In this document: positions 8,053 to 15,697 of the stretch, piece after piece
How positions within the stretch are numbered: position 1 is the stretch's first letter
How the letters are laid out: every line of letters begins with the position of its first letter
NCBI GenBank assembly: GCA_050257855.1
Contig: JBLMXQ010000021.1
Coordinates: 1-23,460, forward strand
From: JBLMXQ01 sp050257855
GTDB taxonomy: Bacteria; Acidobacteriota; Vicinamibacteria; Vicinamibacterales; CAVVIG01
Direction of reading: 5' to 3'
DNA length: 23,460 bases
The notes under the pieces: generated by a model
The model's input: the letters and a program-made list of their open reading frames with translations, nothing else
Told to the model about the DNA's origin: nothing
The model's database searches: none
Made by a program: the position numbers and the translations under genes

Positions 8053-8083
8053 ATTGTAGTCCTTTTGAGGCCGCCGGCGTCAG
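8053..8083 (-). promoter_or_regulatory. Candidate promoter of the DapA-like gene
   Basis: On the minus strand TACAAT (8058-8053, 5 of 6 to consensus) follows CTGACG (8083-8078, 4 of 6) at 19 bp spacing. The -35 part overlaps the stop codon of the upstream gene. It could give the aldolase/amidohydrolase pair a transcript of its own. Spacing is longer than ideal, so confidence is low. Confidence 0.3.
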
Positions 8084-9879
8084 ATTTCCGCGCGCGCCCG
8101 CGCCCGCTGAATCACCCGGTCCATGTCGTCCCGATACCGGTCGAACGTGTCGTCCACGACGTTCAGCGTCGGGATGGCGAGGTCGCTCAGCGACAGCGTC
8201 TTCGGGTCCCACTCGGTGAAGCCGAACTCGTGGACGCCCGTGCTGCCGCGGCCGGGCGCCGGATGGCTGAGGTGCTGGAAGAAGCGCGCATGGCGCTCCA
8301 CCAGATCGGCGACGAGCGTCTGCCCGAACGAGTGGTAGAGCGGGATGAACGCGAGCAGCGCGTCGTAGTGCATCTCGCCGCACGCCAGGACGTGCGGATA
8401 CCGCCGCCGCAGGTCGCCGACCAGCCTGCGCATCCCCTCGTGCATGTCGGCGCGCGGGTTGTTGATCCAGCCGCCGGCGATGTCGAGGAAATAGGCGTCG
8501 ATGCCGTACCGCTCGATGGCGTCCGCGATGCGTTCGGTCAGGTGCGCCCGCCACGAGTCGACCCCGAGGTTCATGTAGGTGAGCCAGCCGTCCTGGTGCC
8601 GATCGTTGTCCCAGTCGACCCAGTTGATGTCCATGCGGTCGCCGTCGATCTTCGCGGTCGCGGCGTCGGCGACTCGCGCGAAGACCGGCTGGTCGCGGCT
8701 CGCCGCGTTCGCGCCGAACATCGGCATCATCCTGAAGCCGAGCGCTTGCCCGCCCTTGACCAGCGCGCGGAATCCGGCTTCGCCGCCCATGCGCTCCGCG
8801 GCCGTGTAGACGGGATAGTCCCAGTAGTACCGTCCGTCCCAGGCGGAGATGAACGCCAGCACGCGATCGGCCGGGATGCGCGTCGCAATCCATTTCAGAA
8901 TCGCGAGCATCCGGGCGTAGTCGTTGAACACATAGCCCGTGAAGTGCATGCCGTGCAGCGTCACGACGAGCGTGGTCTTCCGCAGCCAGTCGGGCACGTC
9001 GGCGCGCGTCTGCCAGTCCGGAATCCCGTACGCGCGCGCCAGGCGCTCGTAGTGCGCGCGCGCGGCGTCGGCGATCGTCGCGGCGGTCTCGATCCGCCAC
9101 GCCGGGCCGCTGAAGGACGGCTGCGGCTTCCAGGCTTCCGCCTCGGCGACGAGCTCCACGCGGTAGCCGTCCGCGCCCGGCTGAAAGTAGAAGCGCTTGG
9201 TGCGCACGCGATCGTCGAGCGACGACAGCGAGACGATGCCGCCGGCCTCCGGCTGGATCATCACGAGCGGCGTCGTCAGGCTGGCGTTGCCCTGCGGGCC
9301 CATGAGATCGCCGCCGGCGAACGGGTACCCGAACAGCACCTCGTCGTCCTTGTGATCGACGAACGCGGCGCCGGTCGAGATCCGCCCGTGCGGGATGCCG
9401 CGGACGACGATTGCGATGGCCTTCACCGGTCGATCCAGGACCGCGTCGGCGGAGCAGTCGAGGGCGCTGCCGCGCCGCAGGACCCGGAGCGTCAACGATC
9501 CCGCAGCGCGCTGCTGGCCGCCGGCCCAGACGAGCCCGTCGGCCGCCAGCTCCACGCCGTCCGGAATGGAGCGGACCTCGAGCCGGTCGCCGTCGACGGT
9601 GTAGACGTTCTCGTGCGTGAAGACGCGGGCGCCGAACTGGTGGCCGGCGAAGGCGACCGACGGCTCGGGGAAGTCGAAGCTGAACTTCATGAACGCCCGG
9701 CCGCGCGGCGGGATGAAGACGCCGCTCGTCGAGGTGAGCGGCGCAATCGCGCCGTCAGCCGGCGCCGCGGGCGCCTGAGGAGACTGCAGGCCGCCGGCGA
9801 TTCCCGTGTCGGTCGCGAGCAGGGACGAGGCGCCGAGCGCCCCGGCCGCTTTCAGGAGCAGGCGTCGCGTGATGGGCAT
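8080..9879 (-). CDS. Tat-exported glycoside-hydrolase-like TIM-barrel protein
   Basis: 599 residues. The start MPITRRLLLKAAGALGASS is a twin-arginine signal (RRLLLK at 5-10), so I place the start at 9879 rather than at further-upstream GTG codons. Residues about 50-270 form a beta-rich N-terminal domain; from about 300 on a TIM barrel is suggested by VVTLHGMHF, FISAWDGRYYWDYPVY, DINWVDWDND, IDAYFLDIAGG and VLACGEMHYD. D466 (YFLD) and E502 (CGE) lie at ends of predicted barrel strands, as nucleophile and acid/base residues do in retaining glycoside hydrolases. I do not recognise a named enzyme; it resembles carbohydrate-active DUF6259-like families. No Shine-Dalgarno sequence precedes the ATG, but GATAAT lies 8 bp upstream (see findings). 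It heads the three-gene minus-strand set ending at 5513. Confidence 0.75.
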   Translation of the reverse strand: MPITRRLLLKAAGALGASSLLATDTGIAGGLQSPQAPAAPADGAIAPLTSTSGVFIPPRGRAFMKFSFDFPEPSVAFAGHQFGARVFTHENVYTVDGDRLEVRSIPDGVELAADGLVWAGGQQRAAGSLTLRVLRRGSALDCSADAVLDRPVKAIAIVVRGIPHGRISTGAAFVDHKDDEVLFGYPFAGGDLMGPQGNASLTTPLVMIQPEAGGIVSLSSLDDRVRTKRFYFQPGADGYRVELVAEAEAWKPQPSFSGPAWRIETAATIADAARAHYERLARAYGIPDWQTRADVPDWLRKTTLVVTLHGMHFTGYVFNDYARMLAILKWIATRIPADRVLAFISAWDGRYYWDYPVYTAAERMGGEAGFRALVKGGQALGFRMMPMFGANAASRDQPVFARVADAATAKIDGDRMDINWVDWDNDRHQDGWLTYMNLGVDSWRAHLTERIADAIERYGIDAYFLDIAGGWINNPRADMHEGMRRLVGDLRRRYPHVLACGEMHYDALLAFIPLYHSFGQTLVADLVERHARFFQHLSHPAPGRGSTGVHEFGFTEWDPKTLSLSDLAIPTLNVVDDTFDRYRDDMDRVIQRARARAEI

Positions 9880-9886
9880 GCGCCAT

Positions 9887-9892
9887 ATTATC
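9887..9892 (-). promoter_or_regulatory. -10-like element immediately before a start codon
   Basis: GATAAT on the minus strand (5 of 6 to consensus) ends 7 bp before the ATG at 9879. Transcription would then begin at or within 1 nt of the start codon, giving a leaderless mRNA, consistent with the absence of a Shine-Dalgarno sequence. No convincing -35 is seen. Confidence 0.35.
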
Positions 9893-10013
9893 CGCCGCGT
9901 GTCGCATGCCAGGCCTTCCAGTGCCGAAGATAGCGCTCCTCGTCCTTTTCGAGCGTGTTCGGCGCCCAACCCTTCTGGCCGGTGGCAGCTGCAAGGCTCA
10001 GGACGATCCGCAT
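9888..10013 (-). CDS. Doubtful 41-residue open frame, no recognised function
   Basis: The frame runs from an ATG at 10013 to TAA at 9888-9890. It begins MRIVLSLAAATGQKGW and ends with a charged, Trp/His-rich tail (EERYLRHWKAWHATRGG) that looks like coding sequence. It has no ribosome-binding site and overlaps the receiver-domain remnant in another frame by 20 bp. It may be the C-terminal scrap of an older gene rather than a live one. Confidence 0.2.
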   Translation of the reverse strand: MRIVLSLAAATGQKGWAPNTLEKDEERYLRHWKAWHATRGG

Positions 10014-10140
10014 GCAGGTAGCTCAGAAGCCGAACCCCGTCCTCGTCGCGAAGGCGAAAGTCGATCAGAGCCAGATCGACAGACGTGCCGCGCGCTGCAT
10101 CGATGGCCTCGGTCGTCACTAGCTCGCTGCTGCGCGTCGG
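9994..10140 (-). pseudogene. Remnant of a response-regulator receiver domain
   Basis: In one minus-strand frame, after a TGA, about 49 codons read like the middle of a CheY-type receiver domain: VTTEAIDAARGTSVDLALID followed by FRLRDEDGVRLLSYLHA. This contains the phosphoacceptor-type Asp in LALIDFRL and the downstream D-G pair. The N-terminal acidic pocket and everything after beta-3/alpha-3 are missing or out of frame, and no start with a ribosome-binding site is present. It is therefore read as a decayed fragment. It occupies most of the 360-bp gap between the TIM-barrel gene and the phosphodiesterase gene; 10141-10239 shows nothing else recognisable. Confidence 0.5.
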
Positions 10141-10239
10141 TCAACGAGCGGCGAGGAATCCGCGCAGGCCAAAGCGCCCCCAAATACGTCCAGATTCCCG
10201 CTTGGCTTCGACCGCAGCGTGACGCTCTCACGTCCTCCT

Positions 10240-12240
10240 TCACCGACACGTCGTCGTCGCGCTCTCCTCGGCCGTCGCGAAGCAGCCGGCGTCGAGATAC
10301 CGCTCGCCGTCGAGCTCCTGGTAGAGCAGCACCGTCTGGCGGCCGTCGGCCGGCGACGAGATCTGGCGCGCGGTCTTGATCCGAGGCGCGGCCGGTCCGC
10401 CGGCCAGCGCTTCTCGTAGAACGCGCCCCTGCAGCGACCCGGTCGATTTCGTGCGGAGTCCCAGCAGGTGCACGAGCGTCGGCACGATGTCGGCGTTGCC
10501 GACCGGCGCGGCGTCGACGAAGCGCTTCTTGAAATCCGGGCCGATCGCCGCCATGTTGTTCCACGTGCTGTCCCGGCCGAACCCGCCGTGCATGCCCTGA
10601 CCCTCCTGCAGCCCCGTGTCGGACACCTGCGCGGCCGTCTGGAGGTCGTTCGGGTCGGCGTAGAACACGTTGAACGCGACGACGATCGCCGGCCGCGGCA
10701 GGCGGCTGGAGCCCACGAGGTTGATGGCGCCGAGCGGCAGGGTGCCCGCGATCGGTCCGTACTTGTCGTCGACGAACACGCCCGAGACGTAGTCGTACTT
10801 CACCAGCAGCGCGACGATTGCCTCCACGGTGTCGCGGCTGCCGTCGGGCACGTAGATCAGATCCGATCCGCCGTTGGCGGCGACGATCGCCTTCGCGTCC
10901 GAACCGTCGGGTCTGGCGACGGAGACGCCGAGAAACGCGCTGCCGCCGGACGGACGCTCCCAGATGTCGGCGTCGCGATCGACGCGTCTTTCCTGGTAGA
11001 CGGGCCGCGCGACGTCGAACACGCGCCGCCCGGCGTCGAAGAGCCTGGCGTGCAGATCGTGGGCGAGATCGATCGCGAGGAACCCGGACGGCAGCGTTCC
11101 TCGTGCCGTGTCGAGCCTGCCCTGAGCGTTCACGTACAGGTGCTTCGCGGCCTCGCTCGACGTCGGACGGCCGGTTCGATCGATCTCGCGGCGGCTGACC
11201 GTCGCGAAGCCGTGATCCGACGTGACGATCACGTCGGTGTTCGCCTTCACCGCCGGGTGCGCGTCGAGCCAGTCGAGCAGCTCCCGCAGGTTGCGATCGG
11301 CATTTCGAACGCCGAGTCGCGAGGTCGGCCCGTTGATGCCGGGGGCCAGCACGCGGGGGCTGTCGCTCTCGTTGTGCTGCGACGCGTCGGGGTCGCGCGA
11401 CCAGAAGACGAGCGCGAACGGCCGGCCGGCATCCTTCAGGAACTCCGGGAGGACGGCGCGCGTGGCCACGTCCACGAACCACTGCTGCTGCGTCACGTTC
11501 GCCGCCAGCGTGCCCGGGCGGTCGAGGCTGCCGCCGTTGCCGTTGTTGTACCGCGACCCGGGCCCGAAGCCGTTGCTGCGACCCGGAGCCTCCGGCGGAA
11601 TGCCCAGCCCGGCCAGCGTGTCGACGAACGCCGCCGGCAGCGGCACGCCGCCCGGCGTGCCGGTCGCGTCGTCGATCACCAGCGTGGAGGACGGCGGGAT
11701 CCGGCCGGCGGACGGAGCGAGGGCGTCGATGGCCTGGATGCCGGTCGGTCCGAGCTTGCCGATGACCGCGGTGTTGTAGCCGCCGGCGCGCGCGAGCCCG
11801 ATCAGCGTCTCCTCGCCAAGATAGTTGCCGTGAAAGTGATCGTCGAGGTCGGCGAGGATCTGATCGTTTTCGAGAAACGGCACCGGCGTCCCGGGCCCGC
11901 GGTTGAAGTTGCCGGTGTCGAAGGTCGCGTAACCGGTCCAGATCGTGTTGCTGAAATCGCCCGTGTCGCCCAGCTGGTGGCCGGTGGCGATGGCCGATGC
12001 GTTGGCCGTCGTGAACGTCGGGAAGACCGAGTGGCTGTTCAGGAAGTGCACGCCCTCGGTGCGCACCTTCCAGAGCGCTGGCGTGTCGCGCTCGTTGACC
12101 GATCCATGCCGCAGACCGTCGGCGACGAAGACGATGACGTTCCGCCGCCCCGCGCTGCCGCCGCGCGTCTGCCGCGCCGACGGCGCGAAACCGGAAACCA
12201 GAACGAAGACCGCCACCGATGCCGCGAGCGTACGTGTCAT
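10240..12240 (-). CDS. Exported alkaline-phosphatase-superfamily phosphodiesterase
   Basis: 666 residues with a Sec signal (MTRTLAASVAVFVLVSGFAPS, about 1-23). The family signature of type I phosphodiesterase/nucleotide pyrophosphatases is visible: metal Asp in VIVFVADGLRH (D41), the nucleophile Thr in FPTFTTAN (T77), a DASQHNES segment and the second metal cluster VTSDHGF. It should hydrolyse phosphate mono- or diesters in the periplasm or outside the cell; the exact substrate cannot be read from sequence. At about 670 residues it is longer than minimal NPPs, with insertions rich in Gly/Asn (for example around NFNRGPGTP). The ATG at 12240 is preceded by GAGAGG at a suitable distance and is embedded in a 31-bp palindrome. 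It lies 184 bp downstream of the Asp-box gene on the same strand. Confidence 0.87.
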   Translation of the reverse strand: MTRTLAASVAVFVLVSGFAPSARQTRGGSAGRRNVIVFVADGLRHGSVNERDTPALWKVRTEGVHFLNSHSVFPTFTTANASAIATGHQLGDTGDFSNTIWTGYATFDTGNFNRGPGTPVPFLENDQILADLDDHFHGNYLGEETLIGLARAGGYNTAVIGKLGPTGIQAIDALAPSAGRIPPSSTLVIDDATGTPGGVPLPAAFVDTLAGLGIPPEAPGRSNGFGPGSRYNNGNGGSLDRPGTLAANVTQQQWFVDVATRAVLPEFLKDAGRPFALVFWSRDPDASQHNESDSPRVLAPGINGPTSRLGVRNADRNLRELLDWLDAHPAVKANTDVIVTSDHGFATVSRREIDRTGRPTSSEAAKHLYVNAQGRLDTARGTLPSGFLAIDLAHDLHARLFDAGRRVFDVARPVYQERRVDRDADIWERPSGGSAFLGVSVARPDGSDAKAIVAANGGSDLIYVPDGSRDTVEAIVALLVKYDYVSGVFVDDKYGPIAGTLPLGAINLVGSSRLPRPAIVVAFNVFYADPNDLQTAAQVSDTGLQEGQGMHGGFGRDSTWNNMAAIGPDFKKRFVDAAPVGNADIVPTLVHLLGLRTKSTGSLQGRVLREALAGGPAAPRIKTARQISSPADGRQTVLLYQELDGERYLDAGCFATAEESATTTCR

Positions 12241-12269
12241 GCAGGCCTCTCTCGAAGGGAAGCCTGCAT
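12239..12269 (-). promoter_or_regulatory. 31-bp palindrome over the phosphodiesterase start
   Basis: The arms 12239-12252 and 12256-12269 flank a 3-nt loop. On the minus-strand RNA, 13 of 14 positions pair (one G-U, one C-A mismatch). The stem includes two bases of the AUG and the purine-rich GAGAGG ribosome-binding site. TAAAAT, a possible -10 element (12273-12268), overlaps its outer end. It could be an RNA switch for translation or a repressor site on DNA. Confidence 0.5.
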
Positions 12270-12424
12270 TTTACGTCCGGTCACGCCGATCGCAGCGCGG
12301 CATGCGGGCCGGGCGCCTCGCTCGCATCGCCCGGGTCGTCGTCGCGAGAAACGACGCGGCGTCGACGAGTGCCGACTGACGAGGTCGTTCGTCCCGTGCG
12401 CCGCGCCGTTGCGGAGCAGCGACG

Positions 12425-15400
12425 CTACGAGGTCGGCCGCCTCGCGGCCAGGAACTGTTTCAGCTCGCCCTGGAGCCGCGCGATTTCCTCCTTGAACTGG
12501 TTGTTGACCGCAATCTGCTGGGCCGTCGGGGCGAGATCCGCGCCGCCGGGGCCGGTTCCGGGGTTCCCGTCGATGCGCGCGATCAGCCAGCTCAGTTTTT
12601 CGTACAGTTGCACCGGCTCGCGGAAGGCGTCCTCGCCGCGGCCGGTGTTGTGAACGTCGATCATCTTGCCTTCGAGCGTGATCGCCACCTTGTCGTAGTC
12701 CTGCGATTCCTTCAGCGCGGCGGCGCGATCGCCGGCGCCGTGCCGCAGCAGGACCTCGTTGTCCTCGACCTCCTTGCGGGCCTGCTCGAGCCGATTCACC
12801 ATGTCGGCCACCTCGTTCAGCTCGCTCCGGACCTCGAGGATGAACCGGGTCTGGGCCTGGATGCTCTGAGCCGTCCCGGCCGTGTGCGGGTCCGGCAGCA
12901 CCTGGAGCGGCGCCGTCAGGTGCTGCGATCCGGCCGTCAGGCGCACCGTGTACGCGCCGGGCGGCACGACCGGGCCGGGCTCCGGCACGCGGAAGCCGTA
13001 GCCGGCCAAGTGCCGGCCCGCGCGGACCCACGGCTCGTCGGGCAGGCTCGTCAGCAGCTCGGGCGCCTTGGCGTCCTCGTACCGCAGATCCCACCAGGCC
13101 CGATTGAGTCCGGGCCTGCCGCGCACCTTCATCGTGCGGATGACCTCGTTGTGCGCGTCGAGGAACGCGAGCTCCACGTTCTCCTGCGCCGACTCGAGCC
13201 AGAAGTTGACGTCCGCGCCGTACGGCGGGTTCTCGCCGACCACGCGGCTGCCGGCATCGTTCTGCCGGTTCGCGTCCACCCGGCGGAAGCGATACGCGGG
13301 CCGCGGCTTGAAGAGGTACGTGTTCTGCGCCCGTGCTTCCTGGAATTCCCGCAACGGCGTCACGTCGTCCAGAATCCAGAAGCCGCGCCCGTGCGTGGCG
13401 ATCACGAGATCGTTGAAGCGCGGCTGGAGCACCAACCAGTACACCGGCGCAGGCGGCAGATTGCCCCGCAGCCGCGTCCAGTGGCCGCCGTCGTCCCAGC
13501 TCACGTAGACGGCGTTGTCGGTGCCGAGGTAGAGCATCCCCTTGCGGACCGGATCCTCGATGATGCAGTGCGGCGAGCTGTTCACGGACTTCGGCACGTC
13601 GCCGCCGATGAAGGTCCAGTTGGCGCCGAAATCGGTGGTCTTGTACACGTACGCCGTGTAGTCGCCCGAGTTCTGCAGGTTGATCGCGACGTAGGCGCCG
13701 CCGGCCGCGTACTTCGACGGCGTGATGTTCCACACCACGCCCCACGGCGGGAGATTCGGGATGTGCGCGGTCACGTTGGTCCAGTGCGCGCCGCCGTCCT
13801 GGGTCACCTGGACCTCGCCGTCGTCGCTGCCCGCCCAGATCACGCCTTCCTTGGCCGGCGACGGCGCGATGGCGTAGAGCGTCGCGCCGTCGTAGGTCGT
13901 CAGGTTGTCGGCGGTGATGCCGCCCGAGCTGGTCTGGTGCGACTTGTCGTTCCGCGTGAGGTCGGGGCTGATCGCCTTCCACGACTGGCCGCCGTCCGTG
14001 GTCATGTGGACGAACTGGCTGCCGGCGAACACGCGGTTGTGGTCGAGCGGATCGATCGCGATCGGGAACACCCAGTCCCAGCGGTACTTCACATCCTTCG
14101 GCGCCCAGCCCAGCGCGACGTCGGGCCACACGGTGACCTCGCGAGACTGGCCCGTGCGGAAGTCCATGCGATCGAGCTTGCCGTTGTCGCAGCCCGACCA
14201 GACGATGTCCGCGTCGGTCGGGTCGGGGACGGCGAAGCCGTCCTCGCAGCCGCCGGTCGACGTCCACTGGCTCGTCGTGATCGCGCCCCCGCCGAATCCG
14301 CCGGACAGCACCCGGCTCGGTCCGCGGTACGACGATCCGTCCTGCTTGTTGCCCAGCACGTTGTACGGAATCTCGTCGTCGGCGGCGACGTGGTACATCT
14401 GCGCGATCGGCAGCGGGATGTGCGCGAACGTACGGCCGTGATCGAGCGTGATGCTGACGCCCGCGTCGTTGGCCACCATGAAGTGGCCGGCGTTGGTCGG
14501 GTCGATCCAGATGTCGTGGTTGTCGCCACCCGGCGACGCCTGGCCGCTCGGGTCGGTGCCGTTGCGGGCCGGCTGGAACACAGTCTGGCCGCCGTCGCGC
14601 GAGATGCTGTAGGACACCGACGGGAAATAGACCAGGTTCTCGTCGTCGCTCGAGATGGCGAAGCGGGTGTAGTAGGGAGCCCGCTCGTCGATGACGTGGA
14701 GATCGTTCACCATCTGCCACGTCCGTCCGCGGTCGCTGGATCGGTAGAATCGCGGCGTGTCCTCCTGGAGGAGTGCGTAAACGCGATCCGGATTGCTCCG
14801 CGCGATGCCGACGGCGACCTTGCCGATCGGCCGATCGGCCGGCGGCAGGCCGTGTCCCGAGAGCCGGCTCCAGGTCGTCCCGCCGTCGTGGCTCACGTAC
14901 ACGCCGCTCCCCGGCCCGCCGCTGTTCAGGTTCCAGCGCTTGATGTCGACCTGCCACATGCCCGCGAACAGCGTGTTCGGATCCTGAGGATCGGCCGCGA
15001 TGTCCGAGCAGCCGGTGTTCTCGTTCACGAACAGCACCTGCTGCCACGTCTTGCCGCCGTCGAGCGTGCGGAAGATGCCGCGCTCGTGCTGCGGACGGTG
15101 CGTCTGGCCGAGCGCGCAGACGAACACGCGGTTCGCGTCGTGCGCGTCGATCACGATTCGCGGAATCCGGCCCGTCTCCTCGAGGCCCATGTGCTGCCAC
15201 GTGCGGCCCGCGTCGGTCGACTTGTAGACGCCGTCGCCGAGCTGGTAGTAGGGCCGGATGATCCACGATTCGCCCGTGCCGGCCCAGACGACATTGTGCT
15301 CGGAGGGCGCCATCGCGAGAGCGCCGATCGCGGCGACGTCCTCGTGGTCGAAGACCGGCTTCCAGTCGAGGCCGCCGTTCTCCGTCTTCCAGACGCCGCC

Positions 15401-15613
15401 GTCGGAAGCGCCGATGTAGGCCACCTCGGGGTTGCCCGGCTCGCCGATGACCGACGACATGCGGTTGCCGACCGGTCCAATCGCGCGGAAATGCAGCGGG
15501 GCGAACGGGTCAGGCGGCGGCTGCTGGGCCTGCGCCCCGAGAATCCACGAAGCCGCCAGCATTGCTGCCACGGCCGTCGCTCGCGTGATCGTCGTCTGTC
15601 GGGTGGTCGTCAT
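12425..15613 (-). CDS. Secreted Asp-box (BNR/VPS10-like) beta-propeller protein
   Basis: 1062 residues, with a Sec signal at about 1-30 (ending LGAQAQ). The body carries many Asp-box repeats of the S/T-x-D-x-G-x-T/S-W type, for example WKTENGGLDW (75-84), YKSTDAGRTW (130-139), FRTLDGGKTW (181-190), YVSHDGGTTW (239-248), YRSSDRGRTW (290-299), and later MTTDGGQSW, VTQDGGAHW and KTTDFGANW. This predicts one or two large beta-propellers of the sortilin/VPS10 or xyloglucanase-like type. Such proteins are often labelled 'glycosyl hydrolase', but the repeats alone do not prove catalysis. The last roughly 200 residues are helical and charged (SELNEVADMVNRLEQARKEV) and may form a coiled coil. The start has GGAGG about 5 nt upstream, inside a long palindrome. 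Confidence 0.88.
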   Translation of the reverse strand: MTTTRQTTITRATAVAAMLAASWILGAQAQQPPPDPFAPLHFRAIGPVGNRMSSVIGEPGNPEVAYIGASDGGVWKTENGGLDWKPVFDHEDVAAIGALAMAPSEHNVVWAGTGESWIIRPYYQLGDGVYKSTDAGRTWQHMGLEETGRIPRIVIDAHDANRVFVCALGQTHRPQHERGIFRTLDGGKTWQQVLFVNENTGCSDIAADPQDPNTLFAGMWQVDIKRWNLNSGGPGSGVYVSHDGGTTWSRLSGHGLPPADRPIGKVAVGIARSNPDRVYALLQEDTPRFYRSSDRGRTWQMVNDLHVIDERAPYYTRFAISSDDENLVYFPSVSYSISRDGGQTVFQPARNGTDPSGQASPGGDNHDIWIDPTNAGHFMVANDAGVSITLDHGRTFAHIPLPIAQMYHVAADDEIPYNVLGNKQDGSSYRGPSRVLSGGFGGGAITTSQWTSTGGCEDGFAVPDPTDADIVWSGCDNGKLDRMDFRTGQSREVTVWPDVALGWAPKDVKYRWDWVFPIAIDPLDHNRVFAGSQFVHMTTDGGQSWKAISPDLTRNDKSHQTSSGGITADNLTTYDGATLYAIAPSPAKEGVIWAGSDDGEVQVTQDGGAHWTNVTAHIPNLPPWGVVWNITPSKYAAGGAYVAINLQNSGDYTAYVYKTTDFGANWTFIGGDVPKSVNSSPHCIIEDPVRKGMLYLGTDNAVYVSWDDGGHWTRLRGNLPPAPVYWLVLQPRFNDLVIATHGRGFWILDDVTPLREFQEARAQNTYLFKPRPAYRFRRVDANRQNDAGSRVVGENPPYGADVNFWLESAQENVELAFLDAHNEVIRTMKVRGRPGLNRAWWDLRYEDAKAPELLTSLPDEPWVRAGRHLAGYGFRVPEPGPVVPPGAYTVRLTAGSQHLTAPLQVLPDPHTAGTAQSIQAQTRFILEVRSELNEVADMVNRLEQARKEVEDNEVLLRHGAGDRAAALKESQDYDKVAITLEGKMIDVHNTGRGEDAFREPVQLYEKLSWLIARIDGNPGTGPGGADLAPTAQQIAVNNQFKEEIARLQGELKQFLAARRPTS

Positions 15614-15616
15614 CGT

Positions 15617-15662
15617 GCCTCCGCAGGTGTGGAATGCGCGACAGCATACACCCTGCGGAGGC
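15617..15662 (-). promoter_or_regulatory. 46-bp palindrome sequestering the Asp-box gene's RBS
   Basis: An exact 11-bp inverted repeat (GCCTCCGCAGG at 15617-15627, CCTGCGGAGGC at 15652-15662) is extended inward by TGT/ACA and ATGC/GCAT around a 6-nt loop. In minus-strand RNA the GCGGAGG ribosome-binding site of the gene starting at 15613 is inside the 3' arm. A possible -10, TATGCT (15648-15643), with TTCGAG 17 bp upstream, lies within it. It is therefore either an RNA hairpin controlling translation or an operator over the promoter. Confidence 0.55.
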
Positions 15663-15678
15663 GGGCTCGAACGGCCCG

Positions 15679-15688
15679 GAGGCGCCTC
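15679..15688. repeat. Perfect 10-bp palindrome behind the beta-barrel gene
   Basis: GAGGCGCCTC reads the same on both strands. It lies just beyond the beta-barrel stop codon, and its CGGAGGCG context recurs at 15656-15663 in the neighbouring palindrome. It may be part of a terminator or binding site; chance is also possible in such GC-rich DNA. Confidence 0.3.
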
Positions 15689-15697
15689 ACGAAATGT

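Noticed and set aside
5495..8059. An 854-codon plus-strand open frame opposite the amidohydrolase and aldolase genes
   Set aside because: Its translation is Arg/Val/Asp-rich with no motif, whereas both opposite-strand frames have clear family motifs, signal peptides and ribosome-binding sites.
8080..10119. A fusion of the receiver-domain fragment with the TIM-barrel protein
   Set aside because: The reading frame is continuous, but the stretch between them is not domain-like and the Tat signal at 9879 must be N-terminal, so the fragment is treated as separate.
10240..15613. A sialidase/sialic-acid catabolic locus (BNR repeats plus NAL-like aldolase)
   Set aside because: The Asp-box protein is VPS10-like without the sialidase Arg triad or RIP motif visible, and no NanE, NanK or transporter is present.
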